From Clostridia bacterium (lineage in GTDB: Bacteria > Bacillota_A > Clostridia > Oscillospirales > CAG-272), in assembly GCA_017936125.1 (NCBI GenBank), contig JAGBGE010000017.1, forward strand, positions 1 to 40,797: 40,797 nucleotides of DNA, given 5' to 3'. Below are positions 16,601-23,467 of the stretch, in pieces; positions within the stretch are counted from its first letter, which is position 1; every line of letters begins with the position of its first letter. The position numbers were made by a program, and so were the translations under genes. Below the pieces are notes generated by a model. The model saw nothing but the letters and a program-made list of their open reading frames with translations, ran no database searches and was not told the origin of the DNA.

Positions 16601-17485
16601 TGAAATTCTGATACCGCTAATCTGCGAATTGGCAAAGGCGCCGTCTGCAATTCCCGTAACGATTTTGCCGTCGGGTGCGCTGAGCGGAACGCAGATAAAG
16701 GAATCGGCACATTGTCCTATTCCACTAACCTGGCAGGTACTATCGCCAACAGACACGAACTCGAGTCCCTCGCTATAAACCATAATACCGCAGGTCGAGC
16801 ATTTACCCTCGGGCGCGTTGTGTCCCTTTGCGGCTATAATCTGCTGAGCTACCGTAATTTCACCGCACTTGCTGCACTGCTTACCATCGGTCAAGCCTGT
16901 CGACGTACAGGTTGCGGCAGCTCCGGGAAGCTTCACCAGCTCGGGATGATCGCAGTCAATCTCTCGGATAAAGCCGCAGGTATTGCAGCTATTGTCATAT
17001 TTATTGTCGTATTCGTGAGGAAGTCTGGGCGTTACCGACGGCTCGATAATCACCTCACCGCACAGCACGCACTTTTGACCGCCCACTGAGCCCTCGCCGG
17101 TGCAGGTAGACGGAATCGTGGCGATGAGCACTAACTCATGAGATAATCTTGGTGGGTCAGACACGACAACTATCTTGTCGCAGTTTATACAAGCGAGCTC
17201 GGTTTCTCCGTCTTCCATACACGTGGGCTCCTTAACGAGAACTCTCTCGCCCCATTCGTGCTCTGCCCTGGGAATCATCTTGCTCTCGGTTTCACCGCAT
17301 TCGCAGCTTCTCGCGAGAATGCCATCCTCATGGCAGGTAGGCTCCTTGGTTATACCCCACTCGCCAAAGACGTGGGAATGTTCGTCGGTATCACCGCCGT
17401 TTTCGTCCGGTCGAGTACCGCCACAGGACGATAAAGCCAGCGTGAAGGAAAGAACAATCGCGAATAAAATAGTCAGGCGTTTCAT
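13619..17485 (-). CDS. Giant BspA-like LRR_5 surface lipoprotein
   Basis: This 1288-residue protein has a lipoprotein signal (LSSC, Cys21) and should be anchored outside the membrane. Residues about 35-230 hold four to five Cys-rich units of the form HEWGE...EPTC.EDG....C..C. From about 240 to the end there are more than 25 BspA-type LRR_5 units of about 23 residues (IEIPDSVTSIGSYAFCECSSL type). Two linking modules of the form VSGIG.C.D...I.....SP.G recur. The end LTDVYYTGSEEEWAKI...NYVP is shared with the lipoprotein at 37575. At DNA level some adjacent 69-base units are nearly identical. Expected role is adhesion or binding of host or dietary proteins. AGGAG and a consensus promoter lie upstream; a terminator follows. 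Confidence 0.88.
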   Translation of the reverse strand: MKRLTILFAIVLSFTLALSSCGGTRPDENGGDTDEHSHVFGEWGITKEPTCHEDGILARSCECGETESKMIPRAEHEWGERVLVKEPTCMEDGETELACINCDKIVVVSDPPRLSHELVLIATIPSTCTGEGSVGGQKCVLCGEVIIEPSVTPRLPHEYDNKYDNSCNTCGFIREIDCDHPELVKLPGAAATCTSTGLTDGKQCSKCGEITVAQQIIAAKGHNAPEGKCSTCGIMVYSEGLEFVSVGDSTCQVSGIGQCADSFICVPLSAPDGKIVTGIADGAFANSQISGIRISKNITSIAQNAFNGCSLLSKFIVEENTEYKAIDGNLYSNDGKRLIRYAVGKKADSFTVPDSVTDIGEYALYGNAYIKTLSLPIGVSVIGSSATTGCDLLTDIYYGGGEDHWNKIAISSPNEGIDNATIHFRYSKDLAYTSNGDGTCYVSGIGKCPDYDIRIPPISPTGDTVTAIGNRAFSDAARSKAWTVEIPKTVITIGDGAFLGGSYLKAVTFDSESQLTTIGDSAFAECYYYLTSIEIPDGVTSIGEAAFYKCEVLSNIKLPDGITEISDGCFRSCKQISIELPNGLTKIGKRAFDGCFIEELIIPSSLAEIGADAFANGEVSSVYVDSIAIWVSIDFENDYSNPLRETYNNSKILYVNNHPLIGNLEIPEGVTAIGKYSFYGFDLESVKLSSSVAYIGDYAFKGCYYLTDINLPDNLTVIGNEAFRCCQSLENVEIPDSVVSIGDFAFCECYKLSVNIGDGSRLTTIGSSAFGYCKGIISINLPDSVTSIGNSAFAECSNLVSIDIPDQITVIGGNTFYYCTALTTVDLPDSLTTIGNQAFCYCYSLIRVEIPEGVTSIGNLAFYAYGGSLVEIYNLSSVDVQYGLNVYTPDSGTSKVWTDSDGYVFYEDGDVCYLAGYVGTSDELVLPSDCNGKVYEIYGCALAYLPTVTSIKLPDGLTAIKDQMFYKNPLLVSVEIPDSVTSIGSYAFCECSSLASVEIPDSVTSIGSYAFYECSSLVSIRIPSGVKSIQECVFRECSLLSNVEIPDSVISIGAKAFFDCRSLTSIVIPDSVTSIGNSAFYGTGLNSIVIGSSVTSIEDDAFYGCNIYKITNKSDLSFGFGQSFKGAIAKNAKVIINKYGNRTYYNTDKVEYIETDDNFLFEIEKGSFIFGIPTTYTLIAYLGTNDTVTLPKDINGSKYEIYKMLGVRNVIIPDDVTSIGDYAFYNCTSLTSIVIPDSVMSIGNYAFNNCTSLTDVYYTGSEEEWAKISIGSYNFSLTGANIHFNYVP

Positions 17486-17519
17486 CTTTAATTTCTCCTA
17501 AGTGTTATTTTATGGAAAT

Positions 17520-17548
17520 ATTATAACACCAAGAATATGAGTTGTCAA
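17520..17548 (-). promoter_or_regulatory. Consensus sigma-A promoter of the giant LRR gene
   Basis: On the - strand, TTGACA (17543-17548) and TATAAT (17520-17525) are both perfect with a 17-base spacer. It points left to the ATG at 17485. It is divergent from the deoC promoter, with only 15 bases between the two -35 boxes. Confidence 0.85.
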
Positions 17549-17563
17549 CTTTTTATTTTTGTA

Positions 17564-17592
17564 TTTACTTTTTATAAATTATATGGTATAAT
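17564..17592 (+). promoter_or_regulatory. Sigma-A promoter of the deo cluster
   Basis: TTTACT (17564-17569), 17 bases, TATAAT (17587-17592), with an extended -10 TATGG. It lies 35 bases upstream of the deoC start. No deoR/CRP-like operator is recognisable, though the divergent layout would let one regulator reach both promoters. Confidence 0.8.
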
Positions 17593-17627
17593 ATTATAAT
17601 CAAAATATATTTATGGAGATTTTTACG

Positions 17628-18296
17628 ATGGATATTAAGGAAATACTTTCAAAATGCGACCACACACTCCTCTTGCAGGGCTCGACCTGGGAGGAGATCC
17701 GCGCGATATGCGACGACGGTATCAAGTTTGGCTGCGCTTCTGTGTGCATTCCCGCTTCGTTCGTTAAGCGCGCGAAGGATTACGTAGGCGATAGACTCGC
17801 TATCTGCACGGTTATCGGCTTCCCTAACGGTTATTCGACCACTGCGGTTAAGGTGTTCGAGACGGCTGACGCTATCAAGAACGGCGCTGATGAGATTGAT
17901 ATGGTAATCAACGTCGGCGCGCTCAAGGACAAGCAGTACGACGAGATTCTCGCGGAGATTAACGCTATCAAGGCGGCGTGCGACGGCAAGATTCTCAAGG
18001 TTATCATCGAGACCTGCCTGCTCACCGACGAGGAGAAGGTGAAGATGTGCGAGATCGTTTCGGAGTCGGATGCCGACTTTATCAAGACCTCGACGGGCTT
18101 CTCTACCGCGGGCGCTACTAAAGAGGACGTTGCGCTCTTCGCAAAGCACGTGAAGGGCGGCACGAAAATCAAGGCTGCGGGCGGTATCGCTTCTCTTGCC
18201 GATGCGGAGGATTTCATTAACCTCGGCGCAGAGAGACTCGGAACGAGCAGAATCGTGAAGATTGCGAAGGCTGAAAGTAATATCAGCGGATACTGA
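17628..18296 (+). CDS. deoC: Deoxyribose-phosphate aldolase
   Basis: DeoC splits 2-deoxyribose 5-phosphate into glyceraldehyde 3-phosphate and acetaldehyde. The 222-residue protein shows the class I aldolase barrel: [43 protein letters not shown] with the Schiff-base lysine at 153, and the second active-site lysine at 182 in KIKAAGGI. The ATG at 17628 is chosen over 17613 because GGAG lies nine bases upstream. It leads the nucleoside cluster and takes the product of DeoB. Its TGA stop is also the first spacer of the hairpin array that follows. Confidence 0.95.
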   Translation: MDIKEILSKCDHTLLLQGSTWEEIRAICDDGIKFGCASVCIPASFVKRAKDYVGDRLAICTVIGFPNGYSTTAVKVFETADAIKNGADEIDMVINVGALKDKQYDEILAEINAIKAACDGKILKVIIETCLLTDEEKVKMCEIVSESDADFIKTSTGFSTAGATKEDVALFAKHVKGGTKIKAAGGIASLADAEDFINLGAERLGTSRIVKIAKAESNISGY

Positions 18297-18409
18297 TATA
18301 TGTCAGCAAAGCTGACGTGATATGCTTGCTATGCAAGCGTGATATTCTCGCTCTGCGAGAGTGATATTTCGCCCTAAAGGGTGAAGTGATATGTTTCGCT
18401 CTGCGAAAC
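18294..18409. repeat. Hairpin array with GTGATAT spacers between deoC and deoD
   Basis: TGATAT occurs at 18294, 18318, 18340, 18362 and 18387, mostly as GTGATAT, all in one orientation. Between them are five different hairpins with three-base loops: GTCAGC-AAA-GCTGAC, GCTTGC-TAT-GCAAGC, TCTCGC-TCT-GCGAGA, TTCGCCC-TAAA-GGGTGAA (one G:U pair) and GTTTCGC-TCT-GCGAAAC. The first spacer contains the deoC stop codon and the last hairpin ends 22 bases before deoD. There is no T run, so these are not ordinary terminators. They may tune mRNA stability between deoC and deoD. Confidence 0.88.
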
Positions 18410-18431
18410 GTTAATGAAAAGGAGAAAAACA

Positions 18432-19157
18432 ATGGATAAGTCTAAATTCTATACACCTCATATAAAGGCTACGCCAGACGATTTTGCAAAGACCGTGCTT
18501 ATGCCCGGTGACCCTCTGCGCGCGAAGTTTATCGCGGAGACCTTCCTTGAAAATGCTAAGCTCATAAACAACGTGCGTGGTATTCACGGCTACACGGGCG
18601 AATGGAAGGGCGAGCGCGTGTCGGTTATGGCAAGCGGTATGGGTATGCCCTCTATCGGCATTTATTCCTACGAGCTCTACAACTTCTTCGGCGTTGAGAA
18701 CATTATGCGTATCGGCTCTGCGGGCGCTATAAGCACCGACGTTAAGGTGCGTGATATTATCTTCGGTATGGGCGCTTGCACCAACTCGAACTATGCCGTA
18801 CAGTATAATCTTCAGGGCGCTTTCGCACCTATCGCGAGCTACGATATGATGAAGGTTGCTATCGAGGAGGCGGAGAAAATCGGCGCAAGATACTGCGTAG
18901 GTAATCTTCTCTCGTCCGACACCTTCTACAATGCTGACAGCGAGGCTACTATGAAGTGGGCGAAGCTCGGAGTGCTAGGCGTTGAGATGGAGGCGGCTGC
19001 GCTCTATATGAACGCGGCTTATGCAGGCAAGCGCGCGCTTGCTATCTGCACCGTTTCCGACCACATCGTGACGGGCGAGGCGCTTGACGCTGACGCAAGA
19101 CAGAACTCCTTCACCGAGATGATGGAGATTGCGCTTAATACCGCGATAAGACTTTGA
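18432..19157 (+). CDS. deoD: Purine nucleoside phosphorylase, DeoD type
   Basis: DeoD cleaves purine (deoxy)nucleosides with phosphate to free base and (deoxy)ribose 1-phosphate, as a hexamer. The 241-residue protein opens HIKATPDDFAKTVLMPGDPL, with the phosphate-binding GD of the NP-I family, then RGIHGYTGEWKG, ASGMGMPSIGIYSYEL, MRIGSAGAI and the nucleoside-site VEMEAAALYMNA, ending with VSDHIVTGE, whose Asp is the purine-binding acid. The length is typical. The ATG at 18432 follows AAAGGAGAAAAACA. It sits downstream of the hairpin array and upstream of deoB, which uses its sugar product. Confidence 0.95.
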   Translation: MDKSKFYTPHIKATPDDFAKTVLMPGDPLRAKFIAETFLENAKLINNVRGIHGYTGEWKGERVSVMASGMGMPSIGIYSYELYNFFGVENIMRIGSAGAISTDVKVRDIIFGMGACTNSNYAVQYNLQGAFAPIASYDMMKVAIEEAEKIGARYCVGNLLSSDTFYNADSEATMKWAKLGVLGVEMEAAALYMNAAYAGKRALAICTVSDHIVTGEALDADARQNSFTEMMEIALNTAIRL

Positions 19158-19163
19158 TAAAAC

Positions 19164-19185
19164 GGACCGTCGAGGACGCCGGTCC
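19164..19185. repeat. GGACCG/CGGTCC hairpin element
   Basis: GGACCG (19164-19169) and CGGTCC (19180-19185) pair around TCGAGGACGC in the deoD-deoB gap. There is no T tail. The GTCGAGGACGCCGGTCCCTACGG block is GC-rich against an A-rich surround and looks like an inserted intergenic repeat. Confidence 0.5.
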
Positions 19186-19217
19186 CTACGGTTTAATTCA
19201 CAAAAAGGAGAAAAGCT

Positions 19218-20390
19218 ATGAAAGCAAAAAGAGTTTTCCTCATAGTTCTTGACTCCGTTGGTATAGGCTACCAGCCCGATGCCGCCAATTTTGGCGACCA
19301 CGGAGCAAATACTATGAAACGAATTTCCGCATCTGCGGAATTTAATATACCCAACCTTATTTCACTCGGTCTTGGCAATATTGACGGCGTGGACTATCTG
19401 CCGAAAGCAGAGAAGCCTCTTGCCGCGGTTGCGAGAATCCGCGAGAGGAGCAAGGGCAAGGACACCACCACGGGCCACTGGGAGATGATGGGCATTGTGT
19501 CAGAGAGACCTATGCCGACCTATCCCGACGGCTTCCCTACTGAAATTCTCGACGAGTTCTCCCGCCGTACCGGCAGAGGCGTGCTTTGCAACAAGCCCTA
19601 CTCGGGCACAGACGTTATCCGTGACTTTGGCAAGGCACACGTCGACTCGGGCGATCTCATCGTCTACACATCGGCTGACAGCGTCTTTCAGATTGCTGCT
19701 CACGAGGAGCTCGTTCCCCCCGAAAAATTATATGAATACTGCCGCATAGCGCGTGAAATTCTCGTCGGAGAGCACGCAGTCGGCAGAGTTATCGCGCGCC
19801 CGTTCGTTGGTACAGAGGGCGCTTACAAGCGTACCGAAAACCGTCACGACTTCTCGCTCACACCGCCAAGGGCTACCGCTATGGACGCTATCGGCGAGGC
19901 GGGACTCGACGTCATTTCGATAGGCAAGATTTACGACATCTTCTCTGGCGCGGGCATCAAAAAGAGCCTGCCCACCCACAATAACGGAGAAGGTATGCAG
20001 ACATTGCTTGAGGTGCAGAAGAGCGACTTCCACGGCTTCTGCTTTGCCAACCTGGTTGACTTTGATATGCTCTACGGTCACAGGCAGGATATCGACGGCT
20101 ATGCCGCGGCACTCACCGCGTTTGACTCCTGGCTGCCCGAGTTCCTTGACGGTATGAAGGATGGCGACGTGCTTATGATTACCGCCGACCACGGCTGCGA
20201 CCCCGGTGACGAAAGCACCGACCATACGAGAGAGCACGTGCCGCTTCTCGTTTACGGCAAGGATATCAAGCCCGAAAACCTCGGCACTCGCATTGGATTT
20301 GCCGAAATCGGCAGCACGGTGTGCGATATGCTCGGCGTTGACTTTGACGCTTACGGCGCAGAGTCGCTCGCGGAGGTGATATCAAAATGA
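19218..20390 (+). CDS. deoB: Phosphopentomutase
   Basis: DeoB interconverts (deoxy)ribose 1-phosphate and 5-phosphate, linking the phosphorylases to DeoC and the pentose phosphate route. The 390-residue protein is an alkaline-phosphatase-superfamily metalloenzyme: IVLDSVGIGYQPDA (metal Asp12), FGDHGANT, KDTTTGHWEMMGI with the threonine that is phosphorylated, THNNGEG, and the closing TADHGCDPGDESTDHTREHVP second metal site. Length and motifs match typical DeoB. AAAGGAGAAAAGCT precedes the ATG. Its last four bases overlap the cdd start (ATGA), so the two are translationally coupled. Confidence 0.96.
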   Translation: MKAKRVFLIVLDSVGIGYQPDAANFGDHGANTMKRISASAEFNIPNLISLGLGNIDGVDYLPKAEKPLAAVARIRERSKGKDTTTGHWEMMGIVSERPMPTYPDGFPTEILDEFSRRTGRGVLCNKPYSGTDVIRDFGKAHVDSGDLIVYTSADSVFQIAAHEELVPPEKLYEYCRIAREILVGEHAVGRVIARPFVGTEGAYKRTENRHDFSLTPPRATAMDAIGEAGLDVISIGKIYDIFSGAGIKKSLPTHNNGEGMQTLLEVQKSDFHGFCFANLVDFDMLYGHRQDIDGYAAALTAFDSWLPEFLDGMKDGDVLMITADHGCDPGDESTDHTREHVPLLVYGKDIKPENLGTRIGFAEIGSTVCDMLGVDFDAYGAESLAEVISK

Positions 20391-20797
20391 AAATTGACTC
20401 GCGCGAGCTTTTGCTCAAGGCAATAGAGGCAAGAGAGGCGTCATATTCGCCATACTCGAATATTTCCGTCGGTGCGGCTCTGCTCACTAAGTCGGGCAAG
20501 GTCTACCTCGGTCAGAATATCGAGAACGCATCCTTTTCGCCCACCGTCTGCGCGGAGAGAGTCGCCTTCTTCAAGGCTATTTCCGAGGGCGAGCGTGATT
20601 TCGCCGCAATCGCGATAGTCGGTGAGAAGCACGGAAACGAGCCGAGCGGTAATTTCCCGCCCTGCGGAGTCTGCCGTCAGGTGATGGCGGAGTTCTGCGA
20701 CGCTGATTTCAGGATTATACTCGGAACGAAAGAAAAAATCACCGAATTTTCCTTCGGTGAGCTGCTTCCGCACGGCTTTGACAAGAATAATTTATAA
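20387..20797 (+). CDS. cdd: Cytidine deaminase
   Basis: Cdd deaminates cytidine and deoxycytidine to uridine and deoxyuridine. The 136-residue tetramer-type enzyme has all active-site residues: NISVGAALLTKSG, the substrate loop NIENASF, CAERVAFFKA (zinc Cys55 and proton shuttle Glu57) and PPCGVCRQVM (zinc Cys93, Cys96). GAGGTGAT lies upstream inside the deoB end. The uridine it makes is the substrate of the udp and udk products that follow. Confidence 0.95.
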   Translation: MKIDSRELLLKAIEAREASYSPYSNISVGAALLTKSGKVYLGQNIENASFSPTVCAERVAFFKAISEGERDFAAIAIVGEKHGNEPSGNFPPCGVCRQVMAEFCDADFRIILGTKEKITEFSFGELLPHGFDKNNL

Positions 20798-20811
20798 AAA
20801 AGGAATAAAAT

Positions 20812-21588
20812 ATGCAGGATATAGGAACTCAGTTTCACATTCACTGTAATGCGGGTGACGTAGGTCGCTACGTATTTCTCCCCGGTGACCCCGGTCGATG
20901 TGAATTTATCGCACAGCATTTTGACAACCCCATTCACGTGGGAATGAACAGAGAGTACAACATTTATACAGGTACGCTGCTCGGAGAGAAGGTTTCGGTC
21001 TGCTCGACGGGTATCGGCGGCCCCTCTGCCTCTATCGCTATGGAGGAGCTGGCTGCCATAGGCGCGGATACCTTCATTCGTATCGGCACCTGCGGAGGTA
21101 TTGATCTCGACGTACAGCCGGGTGACGTTGTGGTTGCCACCGGCGCAATACGCTTTGAGCATACCTCTATGGAATACGCGCCTCTTGAATTCCCTGCCGT
21201 TTCCGACTTTGACGTTGCATATGCTCTGAAGTCTGCGAGCGAGGAGCTTGGCTACCGCACTCACACCGGTGTCGTGCAGTGCAAGGACTCCTTCTACGGT
21301 CAGCACTCGCCCGAGAAATCGCCCGTATATTACGAGCTTAAGCAAAAGTGGGAGAGCTGGAAGCGTCTTGGCGTCAAGGCGAGCGAGATGGAATCCGCCG
21401 CGCTGTTCGTTGTGGCTTCCGCGCTGAAGGTACGCTGCGGCAGCTGCTTCCACGTAATCTGGAATCAGGAAAGAGAAAAGCTCGGTATGGATATGACTAT
21501 GACCGAGGATACCTCTGGTGCTATAAAAGTAGGTATCGAGGCTATGAAGCGCCTGATTGCCGAGGATATCAAAAAGCAGGAAAAATAA
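20812..21588 (+). CDS. udp: Uridine phosphorylase
   Basis: This 258-residue NP-I family phosphorylase splits uridine to uracil and ribose 1-phosphate. Visible features are [20 protein letters not shown] (phosphate-binding GDP), [36 protein letters not shown] and [15 protein letters not shown] with the Glu pair contacting ribose. The phrase FYGQHSPE and the pyrimidine pocket [11 protein letters not shown] favour uridine over purine use. It lies 14 bases after cdd behind AAAAAGGAATAAAAT. Confidence 0.92.
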   Translation: MQDIGTQFHIHCNAGDVGRYVFLPGDPGRCEFIAQHFDNPIHVGMNREYNIYTGTLLGEKVSVCSTGIGGPSASIAMEELAAIGADTFIRIGTCGGIDLDVQPGDVVVATGAIRFEHTSMEYAPLEFPAVSDFDVAYALKSASEELGYRTHTGVVQCKDSFYGQHSPEKSPVYYELKQKWESWKRLGVKASEMESAALFVVASALKVRCGSCFHVIWNQEREKLGMDMTMTEDTSGAIKVGIEAMKRLIAEDIKKQEK

Positions 21589-21610
21589 AACAATTCAAAA
21601 AGAGGATTCT

Positions 21611-22228
21611 ATGAAGGACGTACTCGTTATCGGTATAGCAGGTGGCTCGGGAAGCGGTAAGACCACGCTGGCAAAAAATATTTCGGAATATTTCGCTGAC
21701 AGAATCAGCATTCTGCGCCACGATGATTACTACAAGTCGCAGGACTCGATTCCTATGGATGAGCGTGTCAAGACCAATTACGACCATCCTCACGCATTCG
21801 ACACAGAGCTACTCCTCTCGCACCTCGACGCTCTGCGCAGAGGCGAAGACGTGGACTCGCCGATATACGATTACTCTATACATACTCGCTCGAAGGAAAC
21901 GAGGCACGTCAAGGCTTCGTCGGTAATTCTCCTTGAGGGAATACTTATTCTCGAGAACGAGGACGTAAGAGATAGGCTGGATATGAAAATTTTCGTCGAT
22001 ACAGACGCCGACGTGCGAATCGTCAGACGAATTCTGCGTGACGTGCAGAGCCGAGGCAGAAGTCTGGACTCGGTGACAAAGCAGTATCTCACAACGGTAA
22101 AGCCGATGCACGAGGCATTCGTCGAGCCGAGCAAGCGATATGCGGATATTATTATCCCCGAGGGTGGTAAGAACCCCGTTGCTTGCGGTACTATAATAGA
22201 TAGGATAGAAAGACACCTGGAAAATTAG
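21611..22228 (+). CDS. udk: Uridine kinase
   Basis: Udk phosphorylates uridine and cytidine to UMP and CMP with ATP or GTP. The 205-residue enzyme has a Walker A GGSGSGKTT at 11-19, RHDDYYKSQDSIP for substrate binding, TNYDHPHAFDTELL, the PIYDYSIHTR and VILLEGILIL blocks and the lid VRRILRDVQSRGRSLDSV. An in-frame start 54 bases earlier would lie inside udp, so the ATG at 21611 behind AAAAAGAGGATTCT is preferred. It is the last gene of the cluster; a strong terminator follows. Confidence 0.95.
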   Translation: MKDVLVIGIAGGSGSGKTTLAKNISEYFADRISILRHDDYYKSQDSIPMDERVKTNYDHPHAFDTELLLSHLDALRRGEDVDSPIYDYSIHTRSKETRHVKASSVILLEGILILENEDVRDRLDMKIFVDTDADVRIVRRILRDVQSRGRSLDSVTKQYLTTVKPMHEAFVEPSKRYADIIIPEGGKNPVACGTIIDRIERHLEN

Positions 22229-22290
22229 AAATTCGAAATTTGAAATTAAATTACTCAAAATACAGATTGCATTATTTTCTAGTTATAAGA

Positions 22291-22326
22291 AAAAGACCTG
22301 AAACCGTAGAGTTTCAGGTCTTTTTT
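22291..22326. terminator. Bidirectional terminator after udk
   Basis: AAAAGACCTGAAAC (22291-22304) pairs with GTTTCAGGTCTTTT (22311-22324) and is followed by further Ts. The symmetric A and T runs serve both udk (+) and the convergent membrane gene at 22335 (-). Confidence 0.9.
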
Positions 22327-22334
22327 ATTTAGTC

Positions 22335-22736
22335 TTATCTTCCAAGCGACTTGATGTTCGCGGGGAATGACACGAGAAGCGCAGGAATGGGAAGCAATAT
22401 GTACCAGCCCTCAAGAAGATCTAGCGAAACCTCGCCGGCAGAACCGTCGACAACATAGAATATAAGGAAAGCAAGTGCCGCGAAATCAATCAGCGTGCAG
22501 AGGAAGCCAAAGAAGCCCCAGCCTGCCGCGACGTGCACGATCTTAAGAAGCATAGCAACGCCTGCAACAGCGGCAAAAATCATAAAGATTATCATCAGAA
22601 GCGCAATTCCAAGGCCTTCCCAGCCCTCGTACATATTATTCTCTGCTCTGATATAGCAGACGAGCGCGCTGATTCCGTAGCCCAAGAATAAGGCTATGTA
22701 GATAAATAGCGAAATTAGTCCTGATTTTTTTCTCAT
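22335..22736 (-). CDS. Four-helix membrane protein, paralog of the next gene
   Basis: This 133-residue protein has four membrane segments (about 8-28, 45-68, 72-95, 108-125). The middle AMLLKIVHVAAGWGFFGFLCTLIDF corresponds to the same block in the neighbour at 22764 (LLLFKILHVTTRFSLFGILC) and in the distant gene at 37093 (MFIFKLIHLITRARFCGIIC, then VLIDV). I read the three as paralogs of one small uncharacterised family. It follows its neighbour by 27 bases behind AAGAGGTACTAACA, so both are co-transcribed. Confidence 0.75.
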   Translation of the reverse strand: MRKKSGLISLFIYIALFLGYGISALVCYIRAENNMYEGWEGLGIALLMIIFMIFAAVAGVAMLLKIVHVAAGWGFFGFLCTLIDFAALAFLIFYVVDGSAGEVSLDLLEGWYILLPIPALLVSFPANIKSLGR

Positions 22737-22763
22737 TGTTAGTACCTCTTTTCTTATTTATTT

Positions 22764-23159
22764 TTATGCTTTTATCGAATAAACATTGGTGATAAACGAC
22801 AGCGCAGACACGACGGCAAGCACTATCAAGGTAATCTCGTGAGTGCCGAAGGGAATGCTGTCTGTCATATAGGAAATAAAAAGTCTGATAGCGTTCACGA
22901 CGAAGAACAGGTCAACCGCCGAGCAGAGAATTCCAAAGAGCGAAAAGCGCGTCGTGACGTGAAGAATCTTGAAAAGCAGCAGCACCGCCGCCAGTATTGC
23001 AACAGGTCCTATGATAATGAACAAATACGCGCCCGAAATGGCTACACCTAAATCGTCGGCATTGTATGTACCCAAGATGGAAAGCAAACTCAGTCCGCCG
23101 AACAGCAAAAAAACTAGCGCATAAAATACAAGCGGAATAAAGCCTAAGGCTCTTCTCAT
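22764..23159 (-). CDS. Four-helix membrane protein, MRRxLGxIPL family
   Basis: This 131-residue protein has four membrane segments and begins MRRALGFIPLVFYA. The gene at 37093 begins MRRFLGVIPLLAYL and shares the FK..H..TR....GI.C block, so they are paralogs. The ATG at 23159 is preferred because AGGAGGTGAT lies eight bases upstream; an in-frame GTG at 23168 sits inside that site. It is the first gene of a two-gene unit with its own promoter. Function is unknown. Confidence 0.78.
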   Translation of the reverse strand: MRRALGFIPLVFYALVFLLFGGLSLLSILGTYNADDLGVAISGAYLFIIIGPVAILAAVLLLFKILHVTTRFSLFGILCSAVDLFFVVNAIRLFISYMTDSIPFGTHEITLIVLAVVSALSFITNVYSIKA

Positions 23160-23203
23160 TGGTATCACCTCCTAAACTATAGTTAAAAAGCGTCTTTTTA
23201 ATA

Positions 23204-23232
23204 ATTATACCATATGGATTTACAGTTGTAAA
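23204..23232 (-). promoter_or_regulatory. Sigma-A promoter of the membrane paralog pair
   Basis: On the - strand, TTTACA (23227-23232), 17 bases, TATAAT (23204-23209), with extended -10 TATGG. The transcript would start near 23197 and run into the AGGAGGTGAT site. Confidence 0.8.
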
Positions 23233-23256
23233 TAATTTTTAATAATTTTTAACCCG

Positions 23257-23286
23257 CCGCGCTTCCAATTTTCGAGGCGCGGTTTT
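23257..23286 (+). terminator. Hairpin with T run ahead of the phage operon
   Basis: CCGCGC (23257-23262) and GCGCGG (23277-23282) pair around a 14-base loop and are followed by TTTTG. It would block stray transcription entering the operon from the left. Confidence 0.55.
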
Positions 23287-23301
23287 GTGCATATTGCACA
23301 A
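23285..23301. promoter_or_regulatory. Perfect 17-bp palindrome upstream of the phage operon
   Basis: TTGTGCATATTGCACAA is a perfect inverted repeat with a three-base centre, 44 bases upstream of the operon's -35 box. A second weaker dyad, GTCAC/GTGAC (23308-23324), follows. They could be regulator sites, or the palindrome could extend the terminator. Confidence 0.5.
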
Positions 23302-23344
23302 GTTTTAGTCACTCTACAGGTGACAGATTTGACACCAAATCATA

Positions 23345-23373
23345 CTTACAAGACGAAAGGTTTGTTGTATAAT
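23345..23373 (+). promoter_or_regulatory. Promoter of the phage-derived operon
   Basis: CTTACA (23345-23350), 17 bases, TATAAT (23368-23373). The transcript would begin about 23380, giving a leader of almost 90 bases before the small terminase gene. Confidence 0.7.
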
Positions 23374-23380
23374 GAACTTG

Positions 23381-23467
23381 CCGGGTGACAAGAGGCCGAC
23401 GCGTAGACCTTGATAGCCTGCTTCCGAGAGGCTCGCCACGGCAAATAAAGATGAAAGGAAAGAGAAA
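23381..23467 (+). other. Candidate structured leader of the phage operon
   Basis: The segment from GCCGGGTGAC to CACGGC is GC-rich within AT-rich flanks. GCCG near 23390 can pair with CGGC near 23440, and AGCCT with AGGCT form an inner stem near 23415-23433. It matches no riboswitch or tRNA I know. The terminase ribosome binding site (GAAAGGAAAGAGAAA) lies just after it. Confidence 0.35.

Noticed and set aside
18294..18409. CRISPR array or tandem terminators
   Set aside because: The intervals are self-complementary and short, spacers are six to seven bases, and no T run follows any hairpin.
23381..23467. tRNA or known riboswitch in the operon leader
   Set aside because: No acceptor/T-arm consensus and no known aptamer core could be found by eye.
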